Below, in pieces: positions 32,122 to 43,260 of a stretch of 64,000 bases of DNA. The first letter of the stretch is position 1. Each line of letters opens with the position of its first letter. The notes under the pieces were generated by a model. That model was not told where the DNA came from and made no database searches. It saw only the letters and a program-made list of their open reading frames with translations. The DNA lies in NCBI GenBank assembly GCA_009667805.1, contig CM019064.1, positions 111,140,328 through 111,204,327 on the forward strand. The letters are read 5' to 3'. Source of the DNA: Leptobrachium leishanense. Taxonomy: Eukaryota; Chordata; Amphibia; Anura; Megophryidae. A program made the position numbers and the translations under genes.

Positions 32122-33736
32122 TATTACATTTCTATTAAAAACATTGTGGGAGCAGACACTTCTTTCAGCAGGGATTATTATGAAGGAAAGGACAGCAAAG
32201 GTCCCCTTGCTATTTCAAGTTAAAAAAAATACATCTAGTTTATATGAAGCAGAAATTATATAACGTTAATTTTACTTGTATATTGAAAAAACATACATTT
32301 AGGAGGTTCACAAGTGATAGGAGATATTTTACACATATTAATTGTCAGATAGCAGTCGAACTAACTTTGAGAATGTGAGAAAAATGCTGATATTCTACCA
32401 AACACCGTGAGCTTAACCTGTCAATCATAGAAGTGCTATTTAAACTTAAGAATGTAGTCAGAACTTGCATAACTCACACAAACTAGATCATTGGGTTAAG
32501 GGAGAATTTGTTAGTTGGAGGATTGGAGTGAGATATGCAAGTGTGTGTTTGTGGGCCTGAGCGAGAGCATCTGAGATGATTGTGGGTGAGACAGAGAGAG
32601 TGTGAAGAATGTCAAGGAGAAGGAATGGGGAAGGCATGACAGAAGTGAGAGGTACTAAGAAAGAGTATGGGAGAAGCGGGAATGCTGGAGAAGAGAGAAG
32701 AGCAGAAGGGGATAGATAGAGCGGGGGTTGGAGAGGAGAGGGGAAAGCAGAAGAAATTTGCATGTCTACAAGGGGATGGAGAAGGATGAAGGGGTTCCAA
32801 GTCAGTGGGGAGCAGACCCAATCATCAACATCTCAACAAAGATATAGGGTGGCCCTGGCTATTCTCCAAAAATAGAGACCAATGTACATAAGGTCAGTCT
32901 GCAGGATAAGTAGGTCACGTTCTGGACAATGAGCACCTGCTTTTTCTCAAAGAAACTGGAGACAGCACCAGTACCAGTGAGGAGGCAGGCCTGGTTCATG
33001 AGGATCTGTATTGCACCACTAATGTTATGAAGAAAAATTAGTAGACTGCAAATGGCAGGTAGATATGAAGATATCTATTGAGAACAGAGAGGCCAGAGAT
33101 ACAAGTGAATATACAAATGGTGGCCTCCTTCAATCTATCCACCACAATAATTGGGATAGCCAAATATAGGAATTGTACCTACTTCAGGTAAGTGGAAACG
33201 TGAACTGCCAACATTCCAGTGGTATGTAATATGCAAAGATAATATGAGAAGAATCCATCCTGTTCACCACAGATGACTCACAGCTCTCATCTCTTCATCA
33301 ACATCAAGTGGGAGAGACTACCAGGAGATGCATCTGCCAAAAATATTCCTGGAACCATTCACTTTGAACCAGAACCCATTTTATCTAACCTTAAAATCAT
33401 ATGGGGCACCACCATTGCAATTTTAACAAGTGTACCAACATCCGGTGGGGTCATTAGTGCAAACTTTGCAGTACTGTTCTTATATGCCAATAAAGAATTT
33501 TGCTTATGTGCCTTCTCACTTACTGCTTTCCATCTCCCATCTTCTCATGCTATGGACAAACAACCAATCTCTCACAACTCCCTTACCTGCACTGAAGACT
33601 CTGCTGAAAATGTGTCCACCACTCAACTTCCATGGGCTCCACTATTATCCACAGGCTACTGTACCAACATGTCCAGGAACTAAGGTAGACATTGTGTGCA
33701 CTCACCAGGATCTCAAAAACCATGAACCATGGCATC
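32122..33736. other. Unannotated stretch, purine-rich at 32520-32800
   Basis: No gene recognised. 32520-32800 is strongly biased to A and G on the plus strand. Frames at 33273-33683 and 33430-33825 overlap in different registers and show no motif. The second runs into the LTR and so is not a real gene. Confidence 0.4.
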
Positions 33737-33741
33737 AATTT

Positions 33742-34439
33742 TGTCACGAGCCTGGCCTAGCATGTGTGTGCAGGAGTATGGGTGTGAGCTCAATGTGCAG
33801 CAGAAGACAGGTTACAGGGCAATAGAGTTTGTTGAGAGAACAAATATGAACCAAGATATAACAGAATACACAAGAGGACTAAATAACAGGAGGATGGCTG
33901 GGAGTAATGGGAACTCAATATAGGAGGAACTAGGAGGCAGGATAAACAGAGGTTGAATAACTAGAAGGGGAACACAGACATTAAAGATAACACATAATCC
34001 AAGCGAAGGTACAATGGGAGCATGTAATAGAATTGTCAAGGTCTAGCAAGGGTCTGGTACACGAGTAAGTCAAGCATAGGATAGCAGGGGGGAAATGGGG
34101 CAAAGGAGGAATACCGGTTATCAATGTTGGTTTAGAGCAGAGGGAAAGCAGGAATGTCTTTGGTTCAGAGGGATACCAGACAAGGATCTCAGGAGTTCAG
34201 GAAAGCAGGTCTACACTAGACAAGGCTTCAATGAGGAAGCTTAGAGTAAGGGGCGTAGCTTCCTCATATACAGGGTTGATTAGGGAGGATGAAGGGCAGG
34301 TTCCAGGTCCATCATGCAAATCAAAGTCCAGGAAAGCATATGGAGATAAAAGTCCTGGAACCTGCATATAGCAATGCAAGACATGGCAAAAATGAGAACA
34401 AGGGGGGCGCCAGAGGGTCTGGGGGTTCGGACCGTGACA
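33742..34439 (-). repeat. LTR (3' copy of the minus-strand Gypsy-type element)
   Basis: 698 bases, nearly identical to 36761-37480. On the plus strand it begins TGTCACGAGCCTGGCC and ends GTTCGGACCGTGACA, giving TG...CA limits. AATTT (33737-33741) precedes it and recurs after the other LTR. It lacks about 13 bases (GCGAAATAGCAGC region) relative to the other copy. Confidence 0.9.
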
Positions 34440-34835
34440 GTACCCCCCGACAAGGGGCAACCTCCAGGTGCCCCAGATGTGGCCGAAGACTGGCAGGTGC
34501 AACATTCATGAACACAAGACGACCCCAGAAAGTTCTAAGAATCAGGGATCAGTGGAATCAGTCTAACTGGAGTCATCAGAATAGATGTCGAGGTTTCTCC
34601 AGAGCTCAGGGTAGTGCCTGAGCACTGCCAAGTACTCCTCCCAGACCAACACGCCAGAGGGTGTCTTGGTGTAGCCCGTAGGGGCAGGTCCTGAAGTAGG
34701 GTACATTTTGCCAGTCCAACTACCCGGATTCTGGAAGTCCTCATAGAGAGCAAAGAGTACAGCCCTTTCAGACTCGGTATCAGGAATAGTGTCACGGGCA
34801 CAGCTCGGCAGTAACACTTTGGTTGCAGGGCTCAG

Positions 34836-35158
34836 TGGGGCAGCGCCCTTGGCATTGACCGGTGGGGCAGCACCCCTGGCACGGCTTGGTGGGGCAGCGC
34901 TCTTGGCAAGGCTCGGTGGGGCAGCGCCCTCGACGATGACCGGTGGGGCAGCGCCCTTGGGACAGTTCAGTGGGGCAGCGCCCTCGGCGATGACTGGTGG
35001 GGCAGCGCCCTTGGGCCAGTTCAGTGGGGCAGCGCCTCAGCGATGACCGGCGGGGCAGTGCCATCGGCGATGACCGATGGGGCAGCACCCCTGGCGAGGT
35101 TCGATGGGGCAGTGCCCCTGGCAAGGCTTGATGGGGCAGCGCCCCTGGCAAGGCTCAG
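34836..35158 (-). repeat. 27-bp coding minisatellite (~12 units)
   Basis: On the plus strand, units of GGGGCAGCGCCCTTGG plus CRAGGYTCGGT, 27 bases long, with two alternating variants (…GCAAGG… and …CGATGACCGG…). On the minus strand this encodes 9-residue repeats around GAAPS or RCPTE, depending on frame. A frame break near 35030 separates the two registers. Confidence 0.85.
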
Positions 35159-35788
35159 TTCAGCAGCAACCTTGGTGCAGCACATCTCTTGGGTGACCTC
35201 GGCGCTGCACGACTCTTGGGCGACCTCGGCGCAGTACTCCTGCTGGGCAGTGAGCGTCTTGGCTTTACAGCTGCGGCGACGGCCCCGTGGCGCTGACACC
35301 TCTAAAGATCCTGTGGGATGCAGGGCAGCGACCTCTGGAGATCCAGCAGGATGCAGGGCAGCGACCTCTGGAGATCCTGCGGGATGCAGGGCAGCGACCT
35401 CTGGAGATCCTGCGGGATGCAGGGCAGCAACCTCTGGAGATCCTGCGGGATGCAGGGCAGCGACCTCTGGAGATCCTGCGGGATGCAGGGCAGCAACCTC
35501 TGGAGATCCTACGGGATGCAGGGCAGCGACCTCTGGAGATCCTGCGGGATGCAGGGCAGCGACCTCTGGAGATCCTGCGGGATGCAGGGCAGCGACCTCT
35601 GGAGATCCTGCGGGATGCAGGGCAGCGACCTCTGGAGATCCTGCGGGATGCAGGGCAGCGACCTCTGGAGATCCTGCGGGATGCTGGTCAGGCTCCAACC
35701 ATTGGGGTTCAGATTTTTCAGACAAACGAGAAACTGTGGGTGACATAAACACAGTACCTATGTAGGCTGTTCTCTGGTACGGAGTCAA
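35021..35788 (-). CDS. Repeat-rich frame of the Gypsy-type element (Gag extension?)
   Basis: A minus-strand frame of about 250 codons. It starts upstream of an array of 12 copies of the 11-residue unit HPAGSPEVAAL (three units slightly changed), passes through CRAKTLTAQQEYC-like sequence with several Cys residues, and enters the 27-bp array as a 9-residue repeat. All units keep the frame and most substitutions are mild, so it may have been translated. No known domain. It follows the Gag frame with one or more frame changes; the ATG is not obviously its own start, so it may be a Gag extension. Confidence 0.4.
   Translation of the reverse strand: MTPYQRTAYIGTVFMSPTVSRLSEKSEPQWLEPDQHPAGSPEVAALHPAGSPEVAALHPAGSPEVAALHPAGSPEVAALHPAGSPEVAALHPVGSPEVAALHPAGSPEVAALHPAGSPEVAALHPAGSPEVAALHPAGSPEVAALHPAGSPEVAALHPTGSLEVSAPRGRRRSCKAKTLTAQQEYCAEVAQESCSAEVTQEMCCTKVAAELSLARGAAPSSLARGTAPSNLARGAAPSVIADGTAPPVIAEALPH
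35298..35693 (-). repeat. 33-bp coding minisatellite, 12 units
   Basis: Twelve consecutive 33-base units of CTCTGGAGATCCTGCGGGAT plus GCAGGGCAGCGAC on the plus strand. Most units differ at zero to two sites, indicating recent expansion or homogenisation. All three plus-strand frames are also open across it, producing false frames of up to 240 codons. Confidence 0.92.
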
Positions 35789-35815
35789 GGCTTGATGGAA
35801 CTGGGGAACAGCGGC

Positions 35816-36178
35816 TCAATGAGGCTTTCCAGCAGGACAGCAGACAGATCCAGGAACTCCAATATACCCCATTAACTTAGTGTTATGACCTGGACCACCG
35901 TGAGGATGTCTGGCTGTCTGTTTGGGCCATTCCTCCTCTGATTCCACGGAACTCCACTCAGAGGAACCAGACTCCTGGTCAGAATAGTTTGGGGAGTCTT
36001 GATGGCTCGAAGTGATGGGCCTCACACTTGTAAGCAGGATAGGCTCAGTCTCCATCTGCACCACTGGATCTCGTTCTGTGGATTCTTGCTCCATGGGCTC
36101 TTCTATAGGTGGATTCTGGTTCAGTGTACTCCATAGGGGTCTCTGACTCTTCTTCATAGGTGGGTTCCAACGATACAC
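35816..36178 (-). pseudogene. Acidic segment of the Gypsy-type Gag region
   Basis: A 120-codon minus-strand frame rich in Glu, Ser and Pro (for example SGSSEWSSVESEEEWPKQ). It overlaps the end of the zinc-knuckle frame, which itself becomes acidic there, so the two are probably one protein separated by a frameshift near 36100. No domain recognised. Confidence 0.4.
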
Positions 36179-36758
36179 TTCTTCTGGGCGTTATGGGTAC
36201 AGATCTCCTGGGAGCAGGAGTGTTGTTTTGCTGAGGTGACTTAATCACCGGAGTTCTCCTGGGAGCAGGTTCGGATAGGGGTTTTTCCTTGGGTGCAGGT
36301 TTTCTTGACCTGACGGTTGGTGAATTTATTTTCTGCGGGGCAGGCACCAATTTTACCAACAACTTCCTGGACAGCATTTTCTCTTTACGTGTAGGGATTC
36401 TGGACTTCTCTGGAGTATTCTCTGTTGGTTGGCTAGGCGCAGGCTTATTAGACACAGGTACAGGAACATTTTTGGTGTCTTGCTTTGGTGGGCGCAGTGG
36501 GCAGGTCAATACTCTATGCAAATGACCCCCGCAATAGTAACAGAGGCCTTGCGTCCTTCTCCTTGCCCTTTCCTCCTCGGTCAGGGATCCTCGAGCACCT
36601 TCTGGGACAGGAAGGCGTACCTTAGAAGTGTCGTTTAAATTCTGCTGCAGGTAATCCCATAACGAATGCAGGTGCTGCTGGACCTTCTGGTTGGCATTTT
36701 TCAGTCTCTGTACATAGGCTATGATCAGTGCGGGCTCACTGTTTTTTGGCTTCCTCAT
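36045..36758 (-). pseudogene. gag: Gypsy-type Gag remnant with zinc knuckle
   Basis: The frame is open from inside the LTR, but the ATG at 36758-36756 (MRKPKNSEPALI) begins the interior sequence. About 50 residues with a possible coiled coil (AYVQRLKNANQKVQQHLHSL) are followed directly by the pre-knuckle motif LTEEERARRRTQGLCYYCGG and a CX2CX4HX4C knuckle ending RVLTCPLRP. Pro/Lys-rich sequence follows. In Gypsy Gags several hundred residues of capsid separate these parts, so the capsid appears deleted. The protein could still bind RNA but should not form particles by itself. Confidence 0.65.
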
Positions 36759-36760
36759 TC

Positions 36761-37480
36761 TGTCACGAGCCTGGCCTAGCATGTGTGTGCAGGAGTATGG
36801 GTGTGAGCCCAATGTGCAGCGAAATAGCAGCAGAAGACAGGTTACAGGGCAATAGAGTTTATTGAGAGAGCAGATATGAACCAAGATATAATATAATACA
36901 CAAGAGGACTAAATAACAGGAGGATGGCTGGGAGTAATAGGAACTCAATATAGGAGGAACTAGGAGGCAGGATAAACAGAGATTGAATAACTAGAAGGGG
37001 AACACAGACATTACAGATAACACATAATCCAAGCGAAGGTACAATGGGAGCATGTAATAGAATTGTCAAGGTCTAGCAAGGGTCTGGTACACGAGTAAGT
37101 CAAGCATAGGATAGCAGGGGGAAAACGGGGCAAAGGAGGAATACCGTTATCAATGTTGGTGTAGAGCAGAGGGAAAGCAGGAATGTCTTTGGTTCAGAGG
37201 GATACCAGACAAGGATCTCAGGAGTTCAGGAAAGCAAGTCTACACTAGGCAAGGCTAGGAACTTCAATGAGGAAGCTTAGAGTAAGGGGCGTAGCTTCCT
37301 CATATACAGGGTTGATTAGGGAGGATGAAGGGCAGGTGAGGTTCCAGGTCCATCATGCAAATCAAAGTCCAGGAAAGCATATGAAGATAAAAGTCCTGGA
37401 ACCTGCATATAGCAATGCAGGACATGGCAAAAAGGAGAACAAGGGGGGCGCCAGAGGGTCTGGGGGTTCGGACCGTGACA
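36761..37480 (-). repeat. LTR (5' copy of the minus-strand Gypsy-type element)
   Basis: 720 bases, the same TG...CA limits as the other copy. It is followed on the plus strand by the AATTT duplication at 37481. A short frame of 75 codons occurs at the same place in both LTRs (33812-34039 and 36842-37069); this reflects LTR identity, not a gene. Confidence 0.9.
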
Positions 37481-37485
37481 AATTT

Positions 37486-39520
37486 AAGGACTGGGTATAG
37501 TATACCATCGAAGAAGATCTTGTGAGGAGGTTGGATCAAACCATCAGAGCAGGCAATGACAAGTTCGTCCACTTATATAATAAATTTCACACACCAGTTC
37601 TGGATGCAAGTTACCAAATCAGACCCTGTCCTCTTCTCTACAGTTCTCTGTCCAATCACCAGCTCGTCGGTGAAAGGGCCATAGAAGGAAATCTCACATC
37701 TCATCTCAAGCCAGTTTTAGTATCCAGAAAAACAAACCATATGTGAATGAGGCATATACACACAAATAGAACTTTATTAAAAGTAGAATTAAAAAAATAA
37801 CTATAACTATACTGCAATGTCCTCTTTCACATTCAGCAATCAAAATAACGAGTGTAAAGGATAATAACATCACTGAGTTGATATAAACAACTGTACACTT
37901 TGCACAACAACATAAAGATGCTCCTTTAAAATCATGAAGAAATTGAATATTTCTTATCCCGCAGAATGCTGTGTGTGCCATATCTGGGAGAAGTATTCAA
38001 TGGGAGATATCACATTATCCAATTACATTACATATATTGCACATTTTCCTTTTTCTGGTTGGTTTTACTTTGTTTTATGTATAAATCACAATTTGTGAGT
38101 ATGTCCTTCTCGGTTCTTGAGAACTGAGACTTATTACAAAGCTACATTGAGCCAAACGTTGCAAATTGTACTTAATCACAACCTATGAAACACAAAACAT
38201 TTACCATTTAAATAAATGTGCATAAATCCCAGATACATGGCTTCTATTAAAGGGAATGTGGTTCCTTTGCAACCAGAGGAATATTTATGCTTTATGATAG
38301 TGCATGACATTAAGGCCGTCTCCATGAAAAGTAGATATAATTGTGGAGTAAATCCCTTAATGTTTTGTTCCTTTGTTTTCAGCAGTAAAGGATCCTGCTT
38401 CATGTAACTTAATTAAAAGTTAAACATTTTAGCATGGAAATGCATGATTAAGTTGAGGATTCACTGCCCAGCTAGGCATATTTGTTTAATTTAGTTACTC
38501 CAAGTAGACTGTATGTTTAATCAAGAATTCTCAAACAAATACTGTTTAAAACACTAAATTGTAATATTTATAACTACATATTTGAATGAACTTTTAACAA
38601 GCATGTACTTTTAAATATATAAAGGAAGACATAATAATCCAGAAACATGACCTTTCATTTTCCTTAACTCTTTGTCGACTGGTGATATCCTTTCCTTGAA
38701 TGATGTATTAATAATCATTATGTCAACTTATTTTAGAACAGAGAATTTAATTAACTCCACATTAGGCTAGATGTTTTGTTTTTTATAGATTCCTGTATCT
38801 TTGCATATGATGACTTGTTCCTGGCATTACAGTGAGATGTGGATATCTTGGATACTTCTTGTAACAGATCTCTGTACCCCAACAGGGTCACATCTGTCAA
38901 TGCCGCTTCCTTGCTGGGCACCCGGGTTCTCTTCGTGTCTCCCGTGTTCTTCTCCCGGTCCTTAGCCACAGCTTAAAGATGGATACGTGTAGAGAGTCTT
39001 GCTAGCATTCCCCAGACTAAAGCCAAGGCTGTAGATCTGGAGCCTTTCGTTGGAACAGCAAGCAGAATATAGCTGCTATCCGAACCATGAGTCGGGACTG
39101 CATGTAGGGTCAAAATAGAACTCTCTTTTCAGGGACAGACACACATATATTTATACGGTCACACATGGGTCATTCACATATACAAAACCCCCGCTAGAAA
39201 TTGTTGGGGGACATAAATAGACTGAAACAGATAATGGGGCACATTCACTTCTTGTAATGTGAAATCGAATTATATTAGGTAGACAGTTAAATTAAATATT
39301 ATGTAACATTACTAATGAGGCAGGACAATGGTAATCGGGATGATAAACAGACCCAAAATTTACTGTTTAGCTGCTGGACCGTAGTCTGTAGGCAGGAGGC
39401 AAGCCCACAGCCCCCTCCAAATAGCACAGTGACAATGTGTTCTGTCACACTCCGGAACAGTGATTATATTAAAAAACATTGCAGGATCGGTGCATGCCAT
39501 GTCTCTGTCTTTACGTATGT
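37486..39520. other. Unannotated stretch
   Basis: No gene recognised. A 72-codon minus-strand frame at 38751-38969 (MAKDREKNTGD...) is Lys/Ser/Thr-rich and could be a LINE ORF1 or LTR fragment, but no motif supports this. CCCCGCTAGAAATTGTTGGGGG at 39188 is a small palindrome. Confidence 0.4.
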
Positions 39521-39522
39521 AT

Positions 39523-39600
39523 AACAGGACATACTTGAAAACAAGAGAAATCTCAATGTATCCTTCCTGGTAAAATACTTTGCAAATAAATAAATTTGCA
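39523..39600 (+). repeat. LINE 3' end (TTTACCAGGAAGG family)
   Basis: Plus-strand orientation: GACATACTTGAAAACAAGAG, then ATGTATCCTTCCTGGTAAAA, then TACTTTGCAAATAAATAAAT. The (AAAT)n tail marks the 3' end. Confidence 0.8.
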
Positions 39601-40755
39601 TCAATTGTTGGTTTTCTGAAGAGTGATTGGGTCTTCAACCAGCTCAAATTTTGGGGCCATACTAGTGGTAAGATGGATCACTTAAACCAAAGAGTGACAT
39701 GCACATGTCTTTTTGTCCAATATAAATTAGTGAGTGTATTCATTTTTAGTTGGTTTTGTTCCTTTTTTTTTATTTATGTGCTGTCCATCTTCACCAAAGA
39801 ATCACCAAAAAAGTCACAGATCATCGTACACGGATGTGCATGTATAATACTATTAACAGTTATTTATATCCTGTGCTCAATTTTGCGATCTATATGTTGA
39901 CTTTAAATGCCATCAAGGGAATATAAAGTTGACATTTGACCAACAGAGTCTCTATACTACCATGCATCATTATAGCTTTGAATGATGGGCTTGTCAGTGT
40001 TACAAATCTTTGTTCTTAACACCCCCAACTTACTCCTTAAAGAAACATCTAAGCATTCCTTTTAAAAAACTAATTAGCCATTAGAATGACATGGTTTTTG
40101 TTTTAATGAATCAAGAAAGGGGAAAAAAGCACTTGGCAAGCACTATTGGTCAATTATAGGATCTGTTTTTGGCTATAGTTAGAAGAGTTTCATAAATCAC
40201 TTTTTTTTCATTTAGTCCATGCATCGAAATAAAAAAATGATAGCCAACTTTTGCAAAGAGGGGCCTGAATGTAATTAATGGAGGATACATTATAATGCTT
40301 CTATTAAACTCTCTAAAGTCATTTCTGTTAGACATAACCCAGGGTTTTATCCAGAGATTTCCTCTCTTGCAATTGTTTTAATGAGCTGAAGCTCAGAATA
40401 AAAGAAAAATAGGAAACAGGAAAACTAAGGACGGAAAACAGGTTTTTCTGATTCAGCATATTATTGTGCATACATTCTTTTAAAAGTTTTATTGAAGTGC
40501 ATACTTTACAAAACAATGATACTAAATTGAATACACCTGAACTATATCCACCATATATATAATAGCAATATTTAAAAACACAAGTGGTGCTTGTTTAACT
40601 ACCATAACTGTCTAATTATGCTTCCATAAATGACACAGTATAATATGCTATATTTACAATCTAGTATAAATACTGCTACTATGATCAAGTAGCAATATCT
40701 CAAGATGTGTGACTCCTTTACAAAAAATAGAATTTATTGTCAAGAAACCACTAGA
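39601..40755. other. Unannotated AT-rich stretch
   Basis: No gene recognised. TTTTAAAAGTTTTATTGAAG near 40480 resembles the start of an inverted L1-type tail, but nothing more can be supported. Confidence 0.4.
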
Positions 40756-40756
40756 G

Positions 40757-40757
<1 letters not shown>

Positions 40758-40802
<45 letters not shown>
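40758..40802. repeat. (AT)n microsatellite
   Basis: About 21 uninterrupted AT repeats. Confidence 0.95.
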
Positions 40803-40805
<3 letters not shown>

Positions 40806-42240
40806 ACGGGGGCTGCACTCAACCTAAACTCGCAACATAAGCTGGTGCATCTAAGACATTTAATACAAAACACCAAAAAAAAGCACTCCATAGCAATGAC
40901 CACCTTCATCCACCATTTTCTGCAAAAAAAAAAAACACATTTCAAAAATTCAAAAAACCTAACTGAGGTAAAATGATGGGGATTCAGTTAACAAAGTATG
41001 ATCATAGTTTGCGTAAGCCTGTCACAGTCGCCAATGTACCCCATCGTTGACAGGTCCTATCTAACTTGACTGTATCTGCACTTACAGGATCAACTCACTG
41101 TGAAATGTCGCCGAGATTTCGGTGCTCTCTCATTCCTTGCAGTTTCCTGCAATTCGGGGTTTCAAAGTTCCCCACCTTCAGGTGAATTCAGCATTCACCG
41201 CAGGGTCCACGGAGTGCAGGAAAAACCTGCCGCAAACCCACCGAAAGCACATTGCAATCCCGCCGAAAGCCCACCGAGAACCTGTCGGAACCACCGGAAG
41301 AACCAATACCGAACACGCCGGAAAAAGCAGATGAGCCGCCAATCACAGTGCAGAGCAGCCACCGGAAAAAGCCGACAAGCTGACGAATGGGGTAAAAAAA
41401 AAAAACAGTACGCTTGAAAATGTCAAAATTGAAATGCTGTTTGCAAAAAAAACTACTGAACGAAAATGCCTGGAATTTAGATATAAGATCCTTTGAATGA
41501 TAATAAAAGAAAAATAGGAATTTAGATATAAGATCCTTTGAATGATAATAAAAAGGTCTGTTAAAGAGAAATGAAAAAACGATTAAAAAAAAAACGAAAA
41601 ACATTTTGCGGAAAAAATCCCAAAAAATGCCTAAAAGATTCTAAAAAAATCTATAAATAAAGAGACTTTTTACTGCAGAAATAAATAATAAACAGTTTAT
41701 TAAATATTGAATTAAAATGGTAATATTTTTAACAATGAAGCCTATTGGGTTTGCCTGAAAAAACCTGACGAATGAAAACACCGAACATCAGCGCATTTCG
41801 GCAACTTTTCACTGCTTTTCAGTGTTCTCTGAATAGATTAACCATTGCTTCTCTACAGGGGATTTCACTGCCTTCGAACAGGCACAGTATGTGCAGGCAA
41901 TTCGCCAAAATCTGGCGAACTACCTGCCCGCTGATTAGCCGAATGGCCCCGAAATGTCACCGTATGCTGAATTTCAGTGTTCGGTTACATTTCGGCAACA
42001 TTTCAGACCTCTCGGAATAACCCCTCAAGTCTTGCACTCATTTTTGTCCACTTCAAATTTGTCTTGCTTTGCCCGATGCTCAGCTACGGTCATCTATACT
42101 ACTATTCACAATGATGTCAACACTGTTGGGCTTCTGTTAAAATTTTACTTTTATTATCACTCTATTTAAAATGCAGAAGTTTCAGTTCACTCAGGAACTG
42201 TCTTCAGGACAAACAAATATGAACATACATAAATCGCCAA
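40803..42240. repeat. Unclassified repeat split by a MITE
   Basis: CCACGGGGGCTGCACTCAAC after the microsatellite, and GCAGAAGTTTCAGTTCACTC with AACTGTCTTCAGGACAAAC near 42190, resemble the two parts of the repeat type at 23683-23945. The MITE at 41096-42026 lies between them. Family unknown. Confidence 0.3.
41096..42026. mobile_element. TA-flanked MITE family, copy E (left end decayed)
   Basis: The right end CTCGGAATAACCCCTC and the internal order match copies A and B (GGGTCCACGGAGTGCAGG, GCTGTTTGCAAAAAAAACTA, TTTTTACTGCAG, AACAATGAAGCCTATTGGG, CGAACAGGCACAG). The left end is only weakly conserved. A ~50-base segment around GGAATTTAGATATAAGATCC is tandemly doubled at 41472-41565. Confidence 0.65.
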
Positions 42241-42509
42241 CTATTTAAAGTTAAAAGAAATCTCTCACCACTCCCCAGTGTTCAGCATCTCTCCATTATC
42301 AGTACACATGTGATGAGTGCAGGTGAAGCATGCTGACGGGCTTGACAGTTGCCTCGGTAACCACATCATTACAACGTCACATCACAAGTGCACATAACTA
42401 CAAACTAAAAGTGTTACTCATACTTAGTTAAGAGGTACTGTGCCTAAAATTACATCAAGAGACTTGGCAGTATTTGTAGGAATGAGACCCAATAATCACT
42501 AATATTGCA

Positions 42510-43200
42510 TATTTTATTTATTTATTTTATTTATTTATTTATTTATAAAGGATTTTACCAGGAAGGATACATTGAGATTTCTCTCGTTTTCAAGTATGTC
42601 CTGGGTTGAAGAACATTGAATTGTTACAGTGTACAGAAATACAAAGTACTAAAATGGAAGATATTAACACAAAACAAAAATATACAGATTAACAGAAAAA
42701 AAAATATGTAGGAAATAGTCATAATGTTACATGTTTACAGGTGCATTCTGTGTTGAGGAATGTTAATAGGGAGCTCTTAAGTGACTTTAGACTGGGGGAA
42801 GATTTGATGGCGTCTGGGAGGTTATTCCATATTTGCGGTGCTCTGTAGGAAAAAAAGGATCGCGCCACTTTCTTTTTGTATTGTGGTATTGCAAGTAAGG
42901 TGCAGGTCCTGGATCGGAGGTTACAGGATGAGGGAACTGTTGGGGGAAGCAGTCTATTCAGGTAGGGTGGCAGCTTTCCAGAAAAGCTCTTAAACACCAG
43001 GTTGGAAAGGTGAAGGGTGCGTCTATAATCCAGCGATGGCCAGTTTAGTTCTTTTAGCATGTCACAATGGTGGGTCATGTAGTTACATTGTAGCACAAAG
43101 CAACAGAATGAGTTATACAATGTAGTAAGTTTATGGAGGTGTGTTTGCGGGGCAGCTGCATACACTACATCTCCGTATTCAATAGCTGGCATAAGCATTT
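42510..43200 (-). pseudogene. L2/CR1-type LINE: reverse transcriptase C-terminus and 3' end
   Basis: On the minus strand a 159-codon frame (43198-42719) carries the region after the polymerase palm: IEYGDVVYAAAPQTHLHKL, then the LKELNWPSLDYRRTLHLSN segment, KLPPYLNRLLPP, a polybasic stretch, and FSYRAPQIWNNLPDAIKSSP with a closing LKSLKSSLLTFL. These are the conserved C-terminal blocks of CR1/L2-group reverse transcriptases. About 100 bases of 3' sequence follow (AATCCTTTATAAATAAATAA on the minus strand) and the AAAT tail. The catalytic domain is missing through 5' truncation. Confidence 0.8.
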
Positions 43201-43260
43201 GTTGTACAATCTGCTTTCTTTCCGGGGGCTCAGGCAGGATTTGTTTCTGTACAGGGCACC

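Larger units (their letters stand above)
33742..37480 (-). mobile_element. Non-autonomous Ty3/Gypsy-type LTR retrotransposon
   Basis: Two ~700-base LTRs and a 5-bp target duplication, AATTT (33737-33741 and 37481-37485). The minus-strand interior runs 36760 to 34440. It ends in a G-rich tract (TCGGGGGGTAC) next to the 3' LTR, suitable as polypurine tract. A Gag zinc knuckle with flanking Pro/Lys-rich sequence is the only retroviral-type domain; no protease, reverse transcriptase or integrase remains. The 2.3-kb interior is taken up largely by coding minisatellites. There is no recognisable tRNA primer-binding site right after the 5' LTR. Confidence 0.85.

Noticed and set aside
33273..33825. 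Possible host exon frames (136 and 131 codons)
   Set aside because: The two overlap in different registers, show no family motif, and the second continues into the LTR.
33812..34039. 75-codon hydrophobic minus-strand frame, repeated at 36842-37069
   Set aside because: It is conserved only because both LTRs are copies of each other; it lies in non-coding LTR sequence.
35043..35765. 240-codon plus-strand frame of GDPAGCRAATS repeats, and its overlapping partners
   Set aside because: The 33-bp units leave several frames open on both strands. The minus strand agrees with the element's Gag, so the plus frames are by-products.
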